64,000 bases of DNA. It comes from Psychrobacter sp. NG254. Lineage in GTDB: Bacteria; Pseudomonadota; Gammaproteobacteria; Pseudomonadales; Moraxellaceae. Under the pieces are notes generated by a model. That model did no database searches and was not told the DNA's origin. It saw only the letters and a list, made by a program, of their open reading frames with translations. This document shows positions 1-9,779 of the stretch, piece after piece. How positions within the stretch are numbered: the stretch's first letter is position 1; every line of letters starts with the position of its first letter. Where the stretch lies: the NCBI RefSeq assembly GCF_015277735.1, contig NZ_JADHDA010000003.1:1-64000 (forward strand). Direction: 5' to 3'. Both the position numbers and the translations under genes were made by a program.

Positions 1-3000
1 GCAGGCACTGAACTTGCTAACATGCCAAGCTTTACCATCACCCCAACGCAAGATGCGATATACGAGATATCAGAAACCCTTGGCATGAGCCTATCGGGCC
101 CAGTCAATTCGACCTTAGGGACGATCAGTGCGACCGGTGCCATCTTAGATGAAAACGGCGGCGCAACGGATGCGCCTGTGGTCAGCATTAGCGCAACCGA
201 CGCTCAAGCGATTGAAGGAGTGGACAACACCCTCATCTTTAGCGTGACTCAGACCAACCTCAGCAACCTTGACACCACTGTTAACGTAAGCTTGGATGGT
301 AACAACACCGTTGAAGCGGCGGACATTGCCAGTATCAGCTACACCAATGCCGCAGGGGGTTTGGTGACGCTAGACAAACTGTCTGACATCCAAACCTTCC
401 TAGCGGATGGCGCAACGGTCAACATACCGGCAGGCAGCCTCAGTGCACCTGCCATTACGGTCACTGTGATTGATGATGTGGTGTATGAGCGCTCAGAGAA
501 CCTTGTGCTTAACATTGCCATACCTACAAACAGTCCAACGCCTGCCACTGTTGGTACAGGTACTGCAACTGGTGTCATCCTTGATGAAGACCAGCGCGTT
601 AATAACACCAACAACCCGAACAACCCAGATGATGTGAATGATGAGCTCGATGGCGACAAGCCCGTCGTTGGTATTACTGCCACTGATGCTCAAGCGGTTG
701 AGGGGGTAGACAATACCTTAGTCTTTACTGTGGCTCAGAATAACCTCAGTAATTTTGATACCACTGTTAAGGTCAGCTTAGGCAGCAGCACCCTAATCGC
801 TACTGATATTGCTAGCATCAGCTATACAGATGCCACTGGTGCAATGACCACTCTGAACAATACTACCGATATTCAAAACTTTCTCACGAATGGCGATAGT
901 GTCAAGATACCAGCAGGTAGCACGAGCGCACCTGCTATTACAGTCACTGTGATTGATGACAATATTTATGAGCAATCAGAAAATATCGTACTTACGATCA
1001 GCAATGCGTCCAATGCCACTGTTGGCAGTAATGCCAGTGCCATAGGTACCGTGCTTGATGAAGATAATGGTAATCCTAATGATGGCAGCACTACCGATGG
1101 CGACAAACCAGTGGTCAGCATCGCAGGGACAGAAAACCTAAGTGAAACCGCCGCCAATGGGTCGGCAAACACGGCTACCTATACGGTCAGCTTAAGTAAT
1201 CCAAGCGCCCTTGATACTAGTGTCGTCGTCAGTATTGCTGCAGGCTCTGCAACTGGTAATGGTACAGATTACATCGCTCCTGTTACCCAAGTGGTCACTA
1301 TTCCAGCCGGCCAAACATCAGTCAACATTACCGTGCCATTAATTGATGACACAAATTTTGAAGGCCCTGAGAACTTTACTGTTAGCATTTCGAGTATTGC
1401 ACCAGTATCGACAGGTAATGTGACTATTGATCCTGTGAACAATACAGTGAACACTACGATCTATGATGATGGTACGACCGATGGTACGACCCCAGGCGGT
1501 GTGAATGATAATATCGTGCCGGTAGGAGTAGCAGACACACTAACGCTAACCGAAGATGTGAGCGTTGGTTCAAATTCTGGTAACGTGTTAACCAATGATA
1601 ATTTGGGCAACACACCGACTCAAAGCTTCACTTGGGGTACAGAGTTTGCAAGCTATGGTAGTATCACTAAAAACCCAGACGGTACTTACAATTACGCGCT
1701 CAGCAATGGCAATACGGACGTACAAGCGCTGGCAATAGGTGAGACGTTGACGGAGACGTTTACCTATAGCTTTAGAGACCAAGATGGTGAGTTAGCAAAC
1801 TCAACGCTGACCATCACTATTACGGGTACCAATGACCAGCCAAAAATCACCAATGGTGCCAGCGTAAATGGTGTCATAGACAGCAGACAAATCACAGAGC
1901 AAACAGATGCCTCTGTCATTACGCAAACAGGTACCATCAACTTTACTGATGTGGACACCAGCAATGAGTTAACGCTCAGTTATCTAACGAACCAAAACAT
2001 CTTTACCTTTGGTTCGAATACCGCATTGACGTCATTAACAGCAGACCAACAAGTGGCACTAGAAAATATATTTAGCGTAAATCAACCGTCAACGTCTACT
2101 AATGAGGCGAGTTGGAATATCAATGCTTCTTCTACTGCGCTTGACTTTATTCCGCCTGGTGAGACGGTAACGATTCGCTATGCTGTACAAGTCAATGATA
2201 ATGAAGGGGTCACGACTGCTGCTAATGGTAATCAACTCAGCGCCAGTGCGATTCGTTATATCCAAGTGACGATTACAGGTACAAACGATGGCATTGACCT
2301 TGTTGATGATAGTGAGACAATGCTCGAAGACGGCACACTCACTGGCAATATCTTTACCAATGATAATGATGATCCTGATATTGGAGAGATGCTGACGATC
2401 GAGAGTTATGAGGTTAATGGCTCCACCGTCTTAGTCACAGCAGGTACTAATACTGCAACCGACATTACAATAGATGGAAATATAGTGGGTCAAATCACTA
2501 TGAATAGTGACGGCAGCTACATCTTTACCCCAACTGCCAATTATAGTGGCACTATCCCTACCATTACGGCCAATGTGTCAAACGGCTTGCCAGTCGGTAA
2601 TCCTAACCGATCATCGGGTTCTGAGACGCTTGATATTACTGTGACGCCAGTCTCAGATGCGCCTACTTTATCAGCCGTATCAGTGACAACGAACGAAGAT
2701 ACCGCTGTGTTACTAGGGCTAAAAGCACCTATCATTAACGATGCCAATGATCTCACGGCAAATACAGATGACAGCCCTGAGCGTATTGGCTTGATTACCC
2801 TAACTGGCATACCTAGAGGTGTGACGTTAGATTATGTTAGTGGCAGTATTACGACGACCACTGTCAATCAAACGATTACGATTTTATTGAGTGATGGCCC
2901 CACTGTTGTTAATCCACTAGGCCAAGATGCGTCGACTATCACCATGACAAGGGCTGAATTTGAAGCGATCAAACTAACACCACCTGAAGATAATGCCGCC

Positions 3001-6000
3001 AATATCACTATTGGCATGGCAGTGACAGAGTATGAAGTCGATAGCACAGGTGCTATCGTTTCAGGGGTGGCAGGCGCTGCATCTAGCACAACGATAAAGG
3101 TTGACGTGCAAGCAGTGACCGACAGCAGTAGCAATAATGCTGCGGGCGATGATGTCAGTACCTTTGGCTATACTACAGTGGTAGGTGATACAGGAGTTGT
3201 GTCTGGTAGTACTTATACTGTTAGTGCCCAAGAGGGCGACTCGGTTTCCTTACCAATTACTACTGCATTTGGTGACTTGGTAGGCGGTGGCAATAATCGC
3301 GAGACTTATGGGTTTGTTATTAGTGGCTTACAGCCAGATGCGGTCATATCATTCACACCTGCGGGCAGTAACACCGTCACTGAATACACTGCTAACAGTA
3401 GCGGTGAAGTATTGATCGGTGTAAATGCCACTTTACCTACATCGACTACACTGGCTGTGAGTAGCGGCTCAGAGCCGAAGATCAGTATCAAATCAGCCAT
3501 CTATAATTCACTCGATATGAAAGATATCAAGGTGTCTCTATACACCCAAGACCATGATACTGACTCGACCCCAAGAAACAAAACGGTTGAACTGATCAGT
3601 ACGGTGACGGTAGATATGACCGTGACGCCTGTGGCTGGGCAAGTAACTGCGAACGATGTTGCCACTATTGAAGATACGGCAATCACGTTTGACCAATTCA
3701 ACTTCCAAGTGTTGGATAATCAGTCGAGCAATATCACTCAAGAAGTCATCTCTACGATTCGGTTTATCTTGCCAGTAGGCTGGACTTATAGCGACGGTAG
3801 CACTACGCAAGTAGGTGATGGAACTCCTGCATCTATTATTACTATTACGGACACTTCCAACTTAAGTGGTTTATCGCTCACGCCACTTGCGCAATCTTCA
3901 ACAGATACTGCCATTGATTTTGATGTGACAAGTTTAGACTTGGATGATGACGGAGGTTTAGGTGCTGTCTCTATCAGTACAACAACAACGTTAACCCAAA
4001 CGGTCACGATTACCCCAGTGGCTGAGAAAGTTGGTGAAGATATTGATGGTGATGGCATAGACGATCTAACCATCAATCCAGACCATGCATACACGAATGT
4101 TGCACAAGAAGAAATTGCCTTTAGCCTTGGTGTTGATGGTGCATTTAGATTGCGTGATGATTGGGAAAACCAAGACGATACGGTCGACTTTGGACAAGAA
4201 AGTCATACGAATAATCCTCAGGATTCTGAGCAGACTTACGCTCACCTAACGTTTGGTTATAAAAATACTAGCGGCTTTGAGGCAGTCGGAGGCGCGGTCT
4301 TTACTTATAGTGATGGTACTAACACTATTACTCTTACCGATAGTGGCACTGGTGTTGATATTCCAGCCGCCTATCTTAATAGTGTGATGGTCATCTCGCC
4401 AGAAGACTATAGCGACTTCAACCTTTTCAACATTTTAAAACTTGCCGCTGATACTGAGACAGCGGTCAAAGTAGAAGCCAAAACCATAGATTATGATGAA
4501 GATACAGGCCTTGAGGTCGAGGCCATCAGTGGTGAGAGCTATCTGACCTTTAAAGTGGTAGGTGTGGCTGATAATGTTTCACTAGGCGTCGACCCAGCTT
4601 ACGGTAATGAAGATCAAGCACTCGCTGGTGGCAATATGCGTGACGGGTCATCGACTGCTGTAATTAATCCGACGAATGGTATTGCGCTACAAATTCGCCC
4701 AAGCTCACGTGATGATGATGGGTCTGAGACTTATAACGTGACCATTGCAGATATTCCAGTAGGCGCAAAGCTATATGTCGATGACAATGGCACTATTACT
4801 GAATTAAATACCAGTAGTGGCACGGTGACAATATCAGATTATACCAATGATGTGACCAATCTATACTTTGTACCGCCTGAAAACTACAGTGGTACGGTCA
4901 ATCTGAAAGTGTCAGCAGTGAGTGAAGAGAGTGATGGTGATATCAGTGCATCTAGCGCCATACTTAACTTGCCTGTTACTGTTATCGGCAAGGCGGATCT
5001 TATATTAAATGATACCTTAGCCACTGAAACAGCTGCAGTAGTAACTGCTGATGGCCAAGCAACCACTAAGGATTACACTTATGTAGGTGCTGAAGATGCT
5101 GGTAATATCGCGTTATCAAAGTTCTTCTCTGACACGGCCAACATTACCGCTTATGATGTTGATGTACCTACTGCCGAACAAGTCACTTATAAAGTGACTG
5201 GTTTGCCAATAGGGTTTGATATTACAGGCGCCGTGTTCTTAGGCGGTAGTGGGCCTACGCGTAGCTGGTCTGTATCTTTAGATGCACTCAAAAATGATAC
5301 AGCAAAACTGGTCACCCCTGAACACTTTGCTGGTGAGATCGATTTTACCATCATCGGAACCACGACCGAAACCATCTCTGGTGACAGTGTCACTCATGGT
5401 ACCCAAAATGTATCTGTTCTAATAACACCTGATGCTGCTGATAGTGTAGAGGTTAACCCACAAGTGCTGACGACAGAGGATGTGTGGGCAACGATAAACT
5501 TCGTTGCAGCATTCACTACGAATGATCAGGGTACGCTCACGACAGGTCAAGAATCACTTAAGAGTGTGGTTATTAAAGGGCAAGATCTTATCCGTAATGA
5601 CATTCCCAGTAATGGCCTTATCCGTGATGGCCTTATGTTAAAAGTGACAGAGGCTGATGGTACGGTCACTGTTTATGGAGATCTTACTGATGTGGACTAT
5701 TCTGATGAAAATAAAGTATTGGTCACAGAGCAGTTAACAAATCAAGACTATGTCTTTGACGCTACTGATAAAGTAGAAGTCATGTATGGCGTGGAACACC
5801 TAGACACTACAGTCACCATACCTTTTGGCTACACATATACTGACACGACCACATTACCAGATGGTTCAACTGTCACCACTACGTCAGCAGTCATTACTGG
5901 CAATCAGATAAATGTTACTTTCCAAGCCGTTACTGACCAACCGACTCTAACATTGACGCCTATAACATTGACAGGGGACACGGCTCCTAATAACACTATC

Positions 6001-8823
6001 GACAATGGGGGCTCAAATGACACAGCCTCGGTCACAGTTTCATTAACCTCACCTGACCAAGATGGCTCAGAAAGCTTTACCCGTCTAGAAATCAGCAACG
6101 TGCCGGCCGGTATTCGAGTAGAAGGCGGTATATTGGCTGGTACTACTTGGTATGTGGATGTCCCAGATACTGCGATAACAGGTGTAGCACCAGAGTATGA
6201 GTTGGTGTTCATCAGAGATATTAATATAGTTAATATAATTCCAGACACCTATGACATTACGGTGGTTGGTTTTAACCAAGATATTAACGGGCAGGGTATT
6301 GACGGTAGTGAAGCAAGTGATAGCCAAGTATTTGAACTTACGCTAGCAAGAATAGGTACTGGTATAGACCCTGAAGATCCAGACTTGATCAATACGCTGA
6401 CAGTCACCTCGGTACCTCAGCCAGAAGATGCGCCTATTGTACTGTCTAATTTAATCAATGCGACGTTAAACTCCGACCCTGCAAGTGCAGTGAGTGCTTA
6501 TAGCTTCACATTGACTGACCTACCAGATGACACGGTATTGACCAGTAGCAATCCAGACGTGCAGGTGCAGAAAATTGCAGGCCAATGGATTATCAGTGTG
6601 GAGGCGAGCGCTAATTTAACGCCTAATCAAGCACTAGCAGCAGTAACACTGACGCCACCTGCTGACTTTAGCACCAATGAAGACGGTCAAGAGCTTGTCT
6701 TCAATGTTGAATTTACGGCCTTGAATGATCAAGGTTTAGATGACAATCTCAAAATTGAGGATGTTAAAGTTGAAATCAAACCCGTCACTGATGCCTTTGA
6801 TAACGATGGTCAGGTTTCAGTCGTTTCAACCGATGAAGATATAGCAGTGGATATTGTCATTGATCTCACCAACAGTGCAGACGGTGACTATGTGTCATTA
6901 GTTGATGGTAAGTTGTATATTAAGATTGATGAAACAGGATTAACGACAGGATCAGGCGGCGTTGGCACATTAGAATATAATGGTACAATGTTGACACCAG
7001 ATAATAACGGTGATTATATAATCGATCTAAACAATGGCGCAGGAGACTTAGTTAATCCTCCTGATAGCGTCACTGTTCAATATACCCCTGCTGCGAATGC
7101 TGATGGTAGTGCCACCATCACTGTAAATGCGGATCACAAAGAAGTGACCAATGTTTCTGGAACGGCTGATGGTGCTATCATCCCGTATCAGCATAGTTAT
7201 GATGTCACCGTTACAGCGCAGCCAGATGCACTCAGTATCATCGGGAGCAATAATAATGATGGAGACAATGAACCATTAACAGTGACTGCTACGGGTGATG
7301 AAGATACCCTAATAGCCATACCTTATCAGATAGACCAAGTAGATGAAAACGATACGGCGGCAGCCATTACTCTGGATGAAGTCCCTAATGGCTACTTGGT
7401 GTATTACGCCAATGCGTTAGGAGACCTAGTTTTAGCCAGCAACAATGGTGTTTCAGCAACTAATGCTAACAATAATTCATGGTCAATCGATGCGAGCAAA
7501 CTGCTGGCTGGCACGGATAACATCTTTATTTCGGCGCCAGAAAATGAAAGCGGTGTCATCACGGGTATTGAGATGAGCGTGATTAGTGATAGCGGTGTAG
7601 TGAGTTCTCCGCTTATAGTGACGCTTGATGTGACGCCAGTTGCTGATGCTATTGAGTTCAGTCCTAGCCCTGTGATTGGCTCTCAAGGCAAGTGGACAGC
7701 TCTTAACTTAAACGCGGCTATGGTCGATATTGATGGCAGCGAAACGGTTAATGTAATACTGACGGGCACTAACCTGTATGGTAATGTGCTCGATGTGAAA
7801 ACCAAAAGTGGCACTGCTATAAACAATGTTACGTTTAATTTTGATGAGGTTACTGGCACTGGCACTTATACCATTATAGGCGTCACACCAGATCAGTTGA
7901 ATGAATTGCTTGTGAAATCAGCCGTACCATATATAGGTACACTACAGATCAGCCTACAAACGGTTGAAACGGCAAATGGCGATAGCTTGACCACTGCAGC
8001 AGCAGCTCTACCTGTTAACGTTGGTTCGACATTGGTTTTCGCAGGAACACCTGAAGATGATGTCTTGATTTCAGTCAATCAAACCGCGGCACTCAAATAC
8101 TCTGGTGGCGACGGTAATGACACCTTTATCGGTGGTAGCGGTAACGATACCCTGAATGGCGATGCTGGCGATGATGTTTTAACTGGCAATGCCGGTAACG
8201 ATACCATTACTGGTGGCGGTGGTGATGACACGATTAGTGGCGGTGCAGGTAACGATATCCTCAACGGCGGTGCTGGTGTTGATACGATTGATGGCGGCGA
8301 GGGTAACGATACTATTAATGGCGGCGCAGGTGATGATGTTATTAATGGTGGTGCTGGTAATGACACGATAGGTGGCGGTGTAGGTGCAGATACGATTGAT
8401 GCTGGAGCGGGTAACGATACGATAGTATTTGACGCCGACGACCTAATCATCAATGGTGGCGATGGCAGTGACACTTTGCTTATTAACGTTTCAGGAACGA
8501 CAATCGACTTTGGCACTTTTGATGCAACCAAGTTTGAAAGTATTGAAGTTATCGATATGACAGGCAATGGTGCTCAGTCACTAACCAATCTGTCGACCAG
8601 TGATGTGCTGGATATCATTAGTGATACGGTCATGACTGATAAAGATTTAATCATCAAGGGCGATGGCGGTATTAATGGTGATTCAGTGACACTGACCAAT
8701 GAATGGACTAGCAATGGTACTACGAGCCAAAGTGGCGTCAGCTATAACGTTTATAGCTTCTCTGATACCAATGGTACTCATGATCTGCTCATACAGACTG
8801 ATATCACTACGACCATTCTATAG
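1..8823 (+). CDS. Giant RTX-type repeat protein (adhesin-like), 5'-truncated by the window
   Basis: The reading frame is open from base 1, so the true start lies upstream; about 2,940 residues are visible. The N-terminal part holds three to four related Calx-beta-like modules (about residues 50-490), each ending in a pattern such as VTVIDDxxYExSEN followed by a DED-rich linker. VCBS/cadherin-like repeats with ITGTND motifs follow, then a long run of degenerate Ig/cadherin-like modules. Near the C-terminus are twelve GGxGxDxxx nonapeptides and about 130 residues that would hold a type I secretion signal. Acidic composition with almost no Cys is typical of secreted calcium-dependent adhesins. 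By family it is expected to be exported by a type I ABC system, whose genes are not in this window. Function as adhesin or biofilm protein is inferred from architecture. A strong terminator follows. Confidence 0.9.
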   Translation, partial: AGTELANMPSFTITPTQDAIYEISETLGMSLSGPVNSTLGTISATGAILDENGGATDAPVVSISATDAQAIEGVDNTLIFSVTQTNLSNLDTTVNVSLDGNNTVEAADIASISYTNAAGGLVTLDKLSDIQTFLADGATVNIPAGSLSAPAITVTVIDDVVYERSENLVLNIAIPTNSPTPATVGTGTATGVILDEDQRVNNTNNPNNPDDVNDELDGDKPVVGITATDAQAVEGVDNTLVFTVAQNNLSNFDTTVKVSLGSSTLIATDIASISYTDATGAMTTLNNTTDIQNFLTNGDSVKIPAGSTSAPAITVTVIDDNIYEQSENIVLTISNASNATVGSNASAIGTVLDEDNGNPNDGSTTDGDKPVVSIAGTENLSETAANGSANTATYTVSLSNPSALDTSVVVSIAAGSATGNGTDYIAPVTQVVTIPAGQTSVNITVPLIDDTNFEGPENFTVSISSIAPVSTGNVTIDPVNNTVNTTIYDDGTTDGTTPGGVNDNIVPVGVADTLTLTEDVSVGSNSGNVLTNDNLGNTPTQSFTWGTEFASYGSITKNPDGTYNYALSNGNTDVQALAIGETLTETFTYSFRDQDGELANSTLTITITGTNDQPKITNGASVNGVIDSRQITEQTDASVITQTGTINFTDVDTSNELTLSYLTNQNIFTFGSNTALTSLTADQQVALENIFSVNQPSTSTNEASWNINASSTALDFIPPGETVTIRYAVQVNDNEGVTTAANGNQLSASAIRYIQVTITGTNDGIDLVDDSETMLEDGTLTGNIFTNDNDDPDIGEMLTIESYEVNGSTVLVTAGTNTATDITIDGNIVGQITMNSDGSYIFTPTANYSGTIPTITANVSNGLPVGNPNRSSGSETLDITVTPVSDAPTLSAVSVTTNEDTAVLLGLKAPIINDANDLTANTDDSPERIGLITLTGIPRGVTLDYVSGSITTTTVNQTITILLSDGPTVVNPLGQDASTITMTRAEFEAIKLTPPEDNAANITIGMAVTEYEVDSTGAIVSGVAGAASSTTIKVDVQAVTDSSSNNAAGDDVSTFGYTTVVGDTGVVSGSTYTVSAQEGDSVSLPITTAFGDLVGGGNNRETYGFVISGLQPDAVISFTPAGSNTVTEYTANSSGEVLIGVNATLPTSTTLAVSSGSEPKISIKSAIYNSLDMKDIKVSLYTQDHDTDSTPRNKTVELISTVTVDMTVTPVAGQVTANDVATIEDTAITFDQFNFQVLDNQSSNITQEVISTIRFILPVGWTYSDGSTTQVGDGTPASIITITDTSNLSGLSLTPLAQSSTDTAIDFDVTSLDLDDDGGLGAVSISTTTTLTQTVTITPVAEKVGEDIDGDGIDDLTINPDHAYTNVAQEEIAFSLGVDGAFRLRDDWENQDDTVDFGQESHTNNPQDSEQTYAHLTFGYKNTSGFEAVGGAVFTYSDGTNTITLTDSGTGVDIPAAYLNSVMVISPEDYSDFNLFNILKLAADTETAVKVEAKTIDYDEDTGLEVEAISGESYLTFKVVGVADNVSLGVDPAYGNEDQALAGGNMRDGSSTAVINPTNGIALQIRPSSRDDDGSETYNVTIADIPVGAKLYVDDNGTITELNTSSGTVTISDYTNDVTNLYFVPPENYSGTVNLKVSAVSEESDGDISASSAILNLPVTVIGKADLILNDTLATETAAVVTADGQATTKDYTYVGAEDAGNIALSKFFSDTANITAYDVDVPTAEQVTYKVTGLPIGFDITGAVFLGGSGPTRSWSVSLDALKNDTAKLVTPEHFAGEIDFTIIGTTTETISGDSVTHGTQNVSVLITPDAADSVEVNPQVLTTEDVWATINFVAAFTTNDQGTLTTGQESLKSVVIKGQDLIRNDIPSNGLIRDGLMLKVTEADGTVTVYGDLTDVDYSDENKVLVTEQLTNQDYVFDATDKVEVMYGVEHLDTTVTIPFGYTYTDTTTLPDGSTVTTTSAVITGNQINVTFQAVTDQPTLTLTPITLTGDTAPNNTIDNGGSNDTASVTVSLTSPDQDGSESFTRLEISNVPAGIRVEGGILAGTTWYVDVPDTAITGVAPEYELVFIRDINIVNIIPDTYDITVVGFNQDINGQGIDGSEASDSQVFELTLARIGTGIDPEDPDLINTLTVTSVPQPEDAPIVLSNLINATLNSDPASAVSAYSFTLTDLPDDTVLTSSNPDVQVQKIAGQWIISVEASANLTPNQALAAVTLTPPADFSTNEDGQELVFNVEFTALNDQGLDDNLKIEDVKVEIKPVTDAFDNDGQVSVVSTDEDIAVDIVIDLTNSADGDYVSLVDGKLYIKIDETGLTTGSGGVGTLEYNGTMLTPDNNGDYIIDLNNGAGDLVNPPDSVTVQYTPAANADGSATITVNADHKEVTNVSGTADGAIIPYQHSYDVTVTAQPDALSIIGSNNNDGDNEPLTVTATGDEDTLIAIPYQIDQVDENDTAAAITLDEVPNGYLVYYANALGDLVLASNNGVSATNANNNSWSIDASKLLAGTDNIFISAPENESGVITGIEMSVISDSGVVSSPLIVTLDVTPVADAIEFSPSPVIGSQGKWTALNLNAAMVDIDGSETVNVILTGTNLYGNVLDVKTKSGTAINNVTFNFDEVTGTGTYTIIGVTPDQLNELLVKSAVPYIGTLQISLQTVETANGDSLTTAAAALPVNVGSTLVFAGTPEDDVLISVNQTAALKYSGGDGNDTFIGGSGNDTLNGDAGDDVLTGNAGNDTITGGGGDDTISGGAGNDILNGGAGVDTIDGGEGNDTINGGAGDDVINGGAGNDTIGGGVGADTIDAGAGNDTIVFDADDLIINGGDGSDTLLINVSGTTIDFGTFDATKFESIEVIDMTGNGAQSLTNLSTSDVLDIISDTVMTDKDLIIKGDGGINGDSVTLTNEWTSNGTTSQSGVSYNVYSFSDTNGTHDLLIQTDITTTIL
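8104..8427 (+). repeat. Twelve tandem RTX nonapeptide repeats (27-bp units)
   Basis: Twelve consecutive nine-residue units of the form GGxGxDxxx run from the first GGDGNDTFI to AGAGNDTIV. They form a calcium-binding parallel beta-roll in this family. The G at position 5 and D at position 6 are kept in all units; the aliphatic residue at position 8 varies among I, L, V and F. The DNA is diverged between units, so this is an old array rather than a recent expansion. Confidence 0.93.
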
Positions 8824-8863
8824 GGTCAATCGTCTAGTATAGAATTTGACCTTTATCTTACAT

Positions 8864-8900
8864 AAAACGCCATTGGATTGAATCCAGTGGCGTTTTTTTT
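8864..8900 (+). terminator. Rho-independent terminator after the RTX gene
   Basis: The left arm AACGCCATTGGATT pairs with AATCCAGTGGCGTT through one G-T wobble, followed by a run of eight T. It lies about 40 bases after the stop codon. Confidence 0.92.
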
Positions 8901-8993
8901 GGCTTCAATATCATGGCTTTTTTAGATGTGTTTTGATATATAAGCTGATATTTGCTCTGCAAATATCGTATCTGAAAAACTCAACAGACTCGT

Positions 8994-9719
8994 TTATTCA
9001 CTAGGATCAGCGCTTGGTGGAAACTCATGACGTAATTGCGCAACATTAGCAGCAGTCACTATATCCGTGAAGGTATTTAAATCGCTATGCACGTATTGTG
9101 TGACGGCTGCTATTTGTTCGTCATTCATCATACGATGAAAAGAGGGCATACCGCGCAGGCCATTGATAACGACACTGATAATATAATACTTTGATTGCAT
9201 CTTGCTGTTGTTAGCAAGCGGTGGATAGTAGCCAGCGCCTTGTGCACCTTCACCTTTTTGCATATGACAACCAGCACAAGAATCATCGTAGAGCTTTTTG
9301 CCATTGGTGGTCAAAAATCCCGTTTTACCTTGTGTACTGCCTTCAAACTTAGTAAGCCACTGTTGCAGGCTGGCGTCATCGAGCATTTTTGGTATTGAGT
9401 CTACATCGACGATATTGCTGGTGGGTTTCGCCAATGCTTGTTTTGACATATAGACACCGCCCCATGCGCCCTGATTGCGACTGGCTTGATTGTCAAAACG
9501 GTTGTCAAATACCATTGGCGCTGTTTGCTGACTGGCAATGGTGACGACGTTCTCCACCTTATATTGACTACAGCCTGACAACGTTGTTAACGCTATCGAC
9601 CCACTAACAATGAGCGTCATTATCGCTTTGCCTGAGCTGAGTGGGCTAAATGGTTTGATTGAATTTGATGTCACGATGTTTATAGTTTCTCGCGATATGC
9701 CTAATGTCCTTACTCTCAT
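8994..9719 (-). CDS. Mono-haem cytochrome c lipoprotein
   Basis: A 241-residue protein with a lipobox-like LSGC after a hydrophobic stretch, so probably anchored in a membrane facing the periplasm. One class I haem c site (CAGCH) sits mid-protein, with an expected distal Met ligand in the later GMPSF segment. The chosen start (ATGAGAGTA) has AAGGA seven bases upstream; an ATG 13 codons earlier is possible but lacks a site. It is the last gene of a four-gene minus-strand set with YceI, tri-haem cytochrome c and a Tat-exported flavin amine oxidase, only 60 bases after the oxidase. A role as electron acceptor for the flavoenzyme is inferred from this linkage. Confidence 0.85.
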   Translation of the reverse strand: MRVRTLGISRETINIVTSNSIKPFSPLSSGKAIMTLIVSGSIALTTLSGCSQYKVENVVTIASQQTAPMVFDNRFDNQASRNQGAWGGVYMSKQALAKPTSNIVDVDSIPKMLDDASLQQWLTKFEGSTQGKTGFLTTNGKKLYDDSCAGCHMQKGEGAQGAGYYPPLANNSKMQSKYYIISVVINGLRGMPSFHRMMNDEQIAAVTQYVHSDLNTFTDIVTAANVAQLRHEFPPSADPSE

Positions 9720-9779
9720 TATTATCATCCTTGCTTGAACGGCAGAGTTATTATTCAAAGCTCATTATCCAAAAGCTGG

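Noticed and set aside
8079..8567. Long minus-strand open frame opposite the RTX repeats
   Set aside because: It is rich in Pro/Ser/Val because it mirrors GGxGxD codons; a shadow of the true gene.
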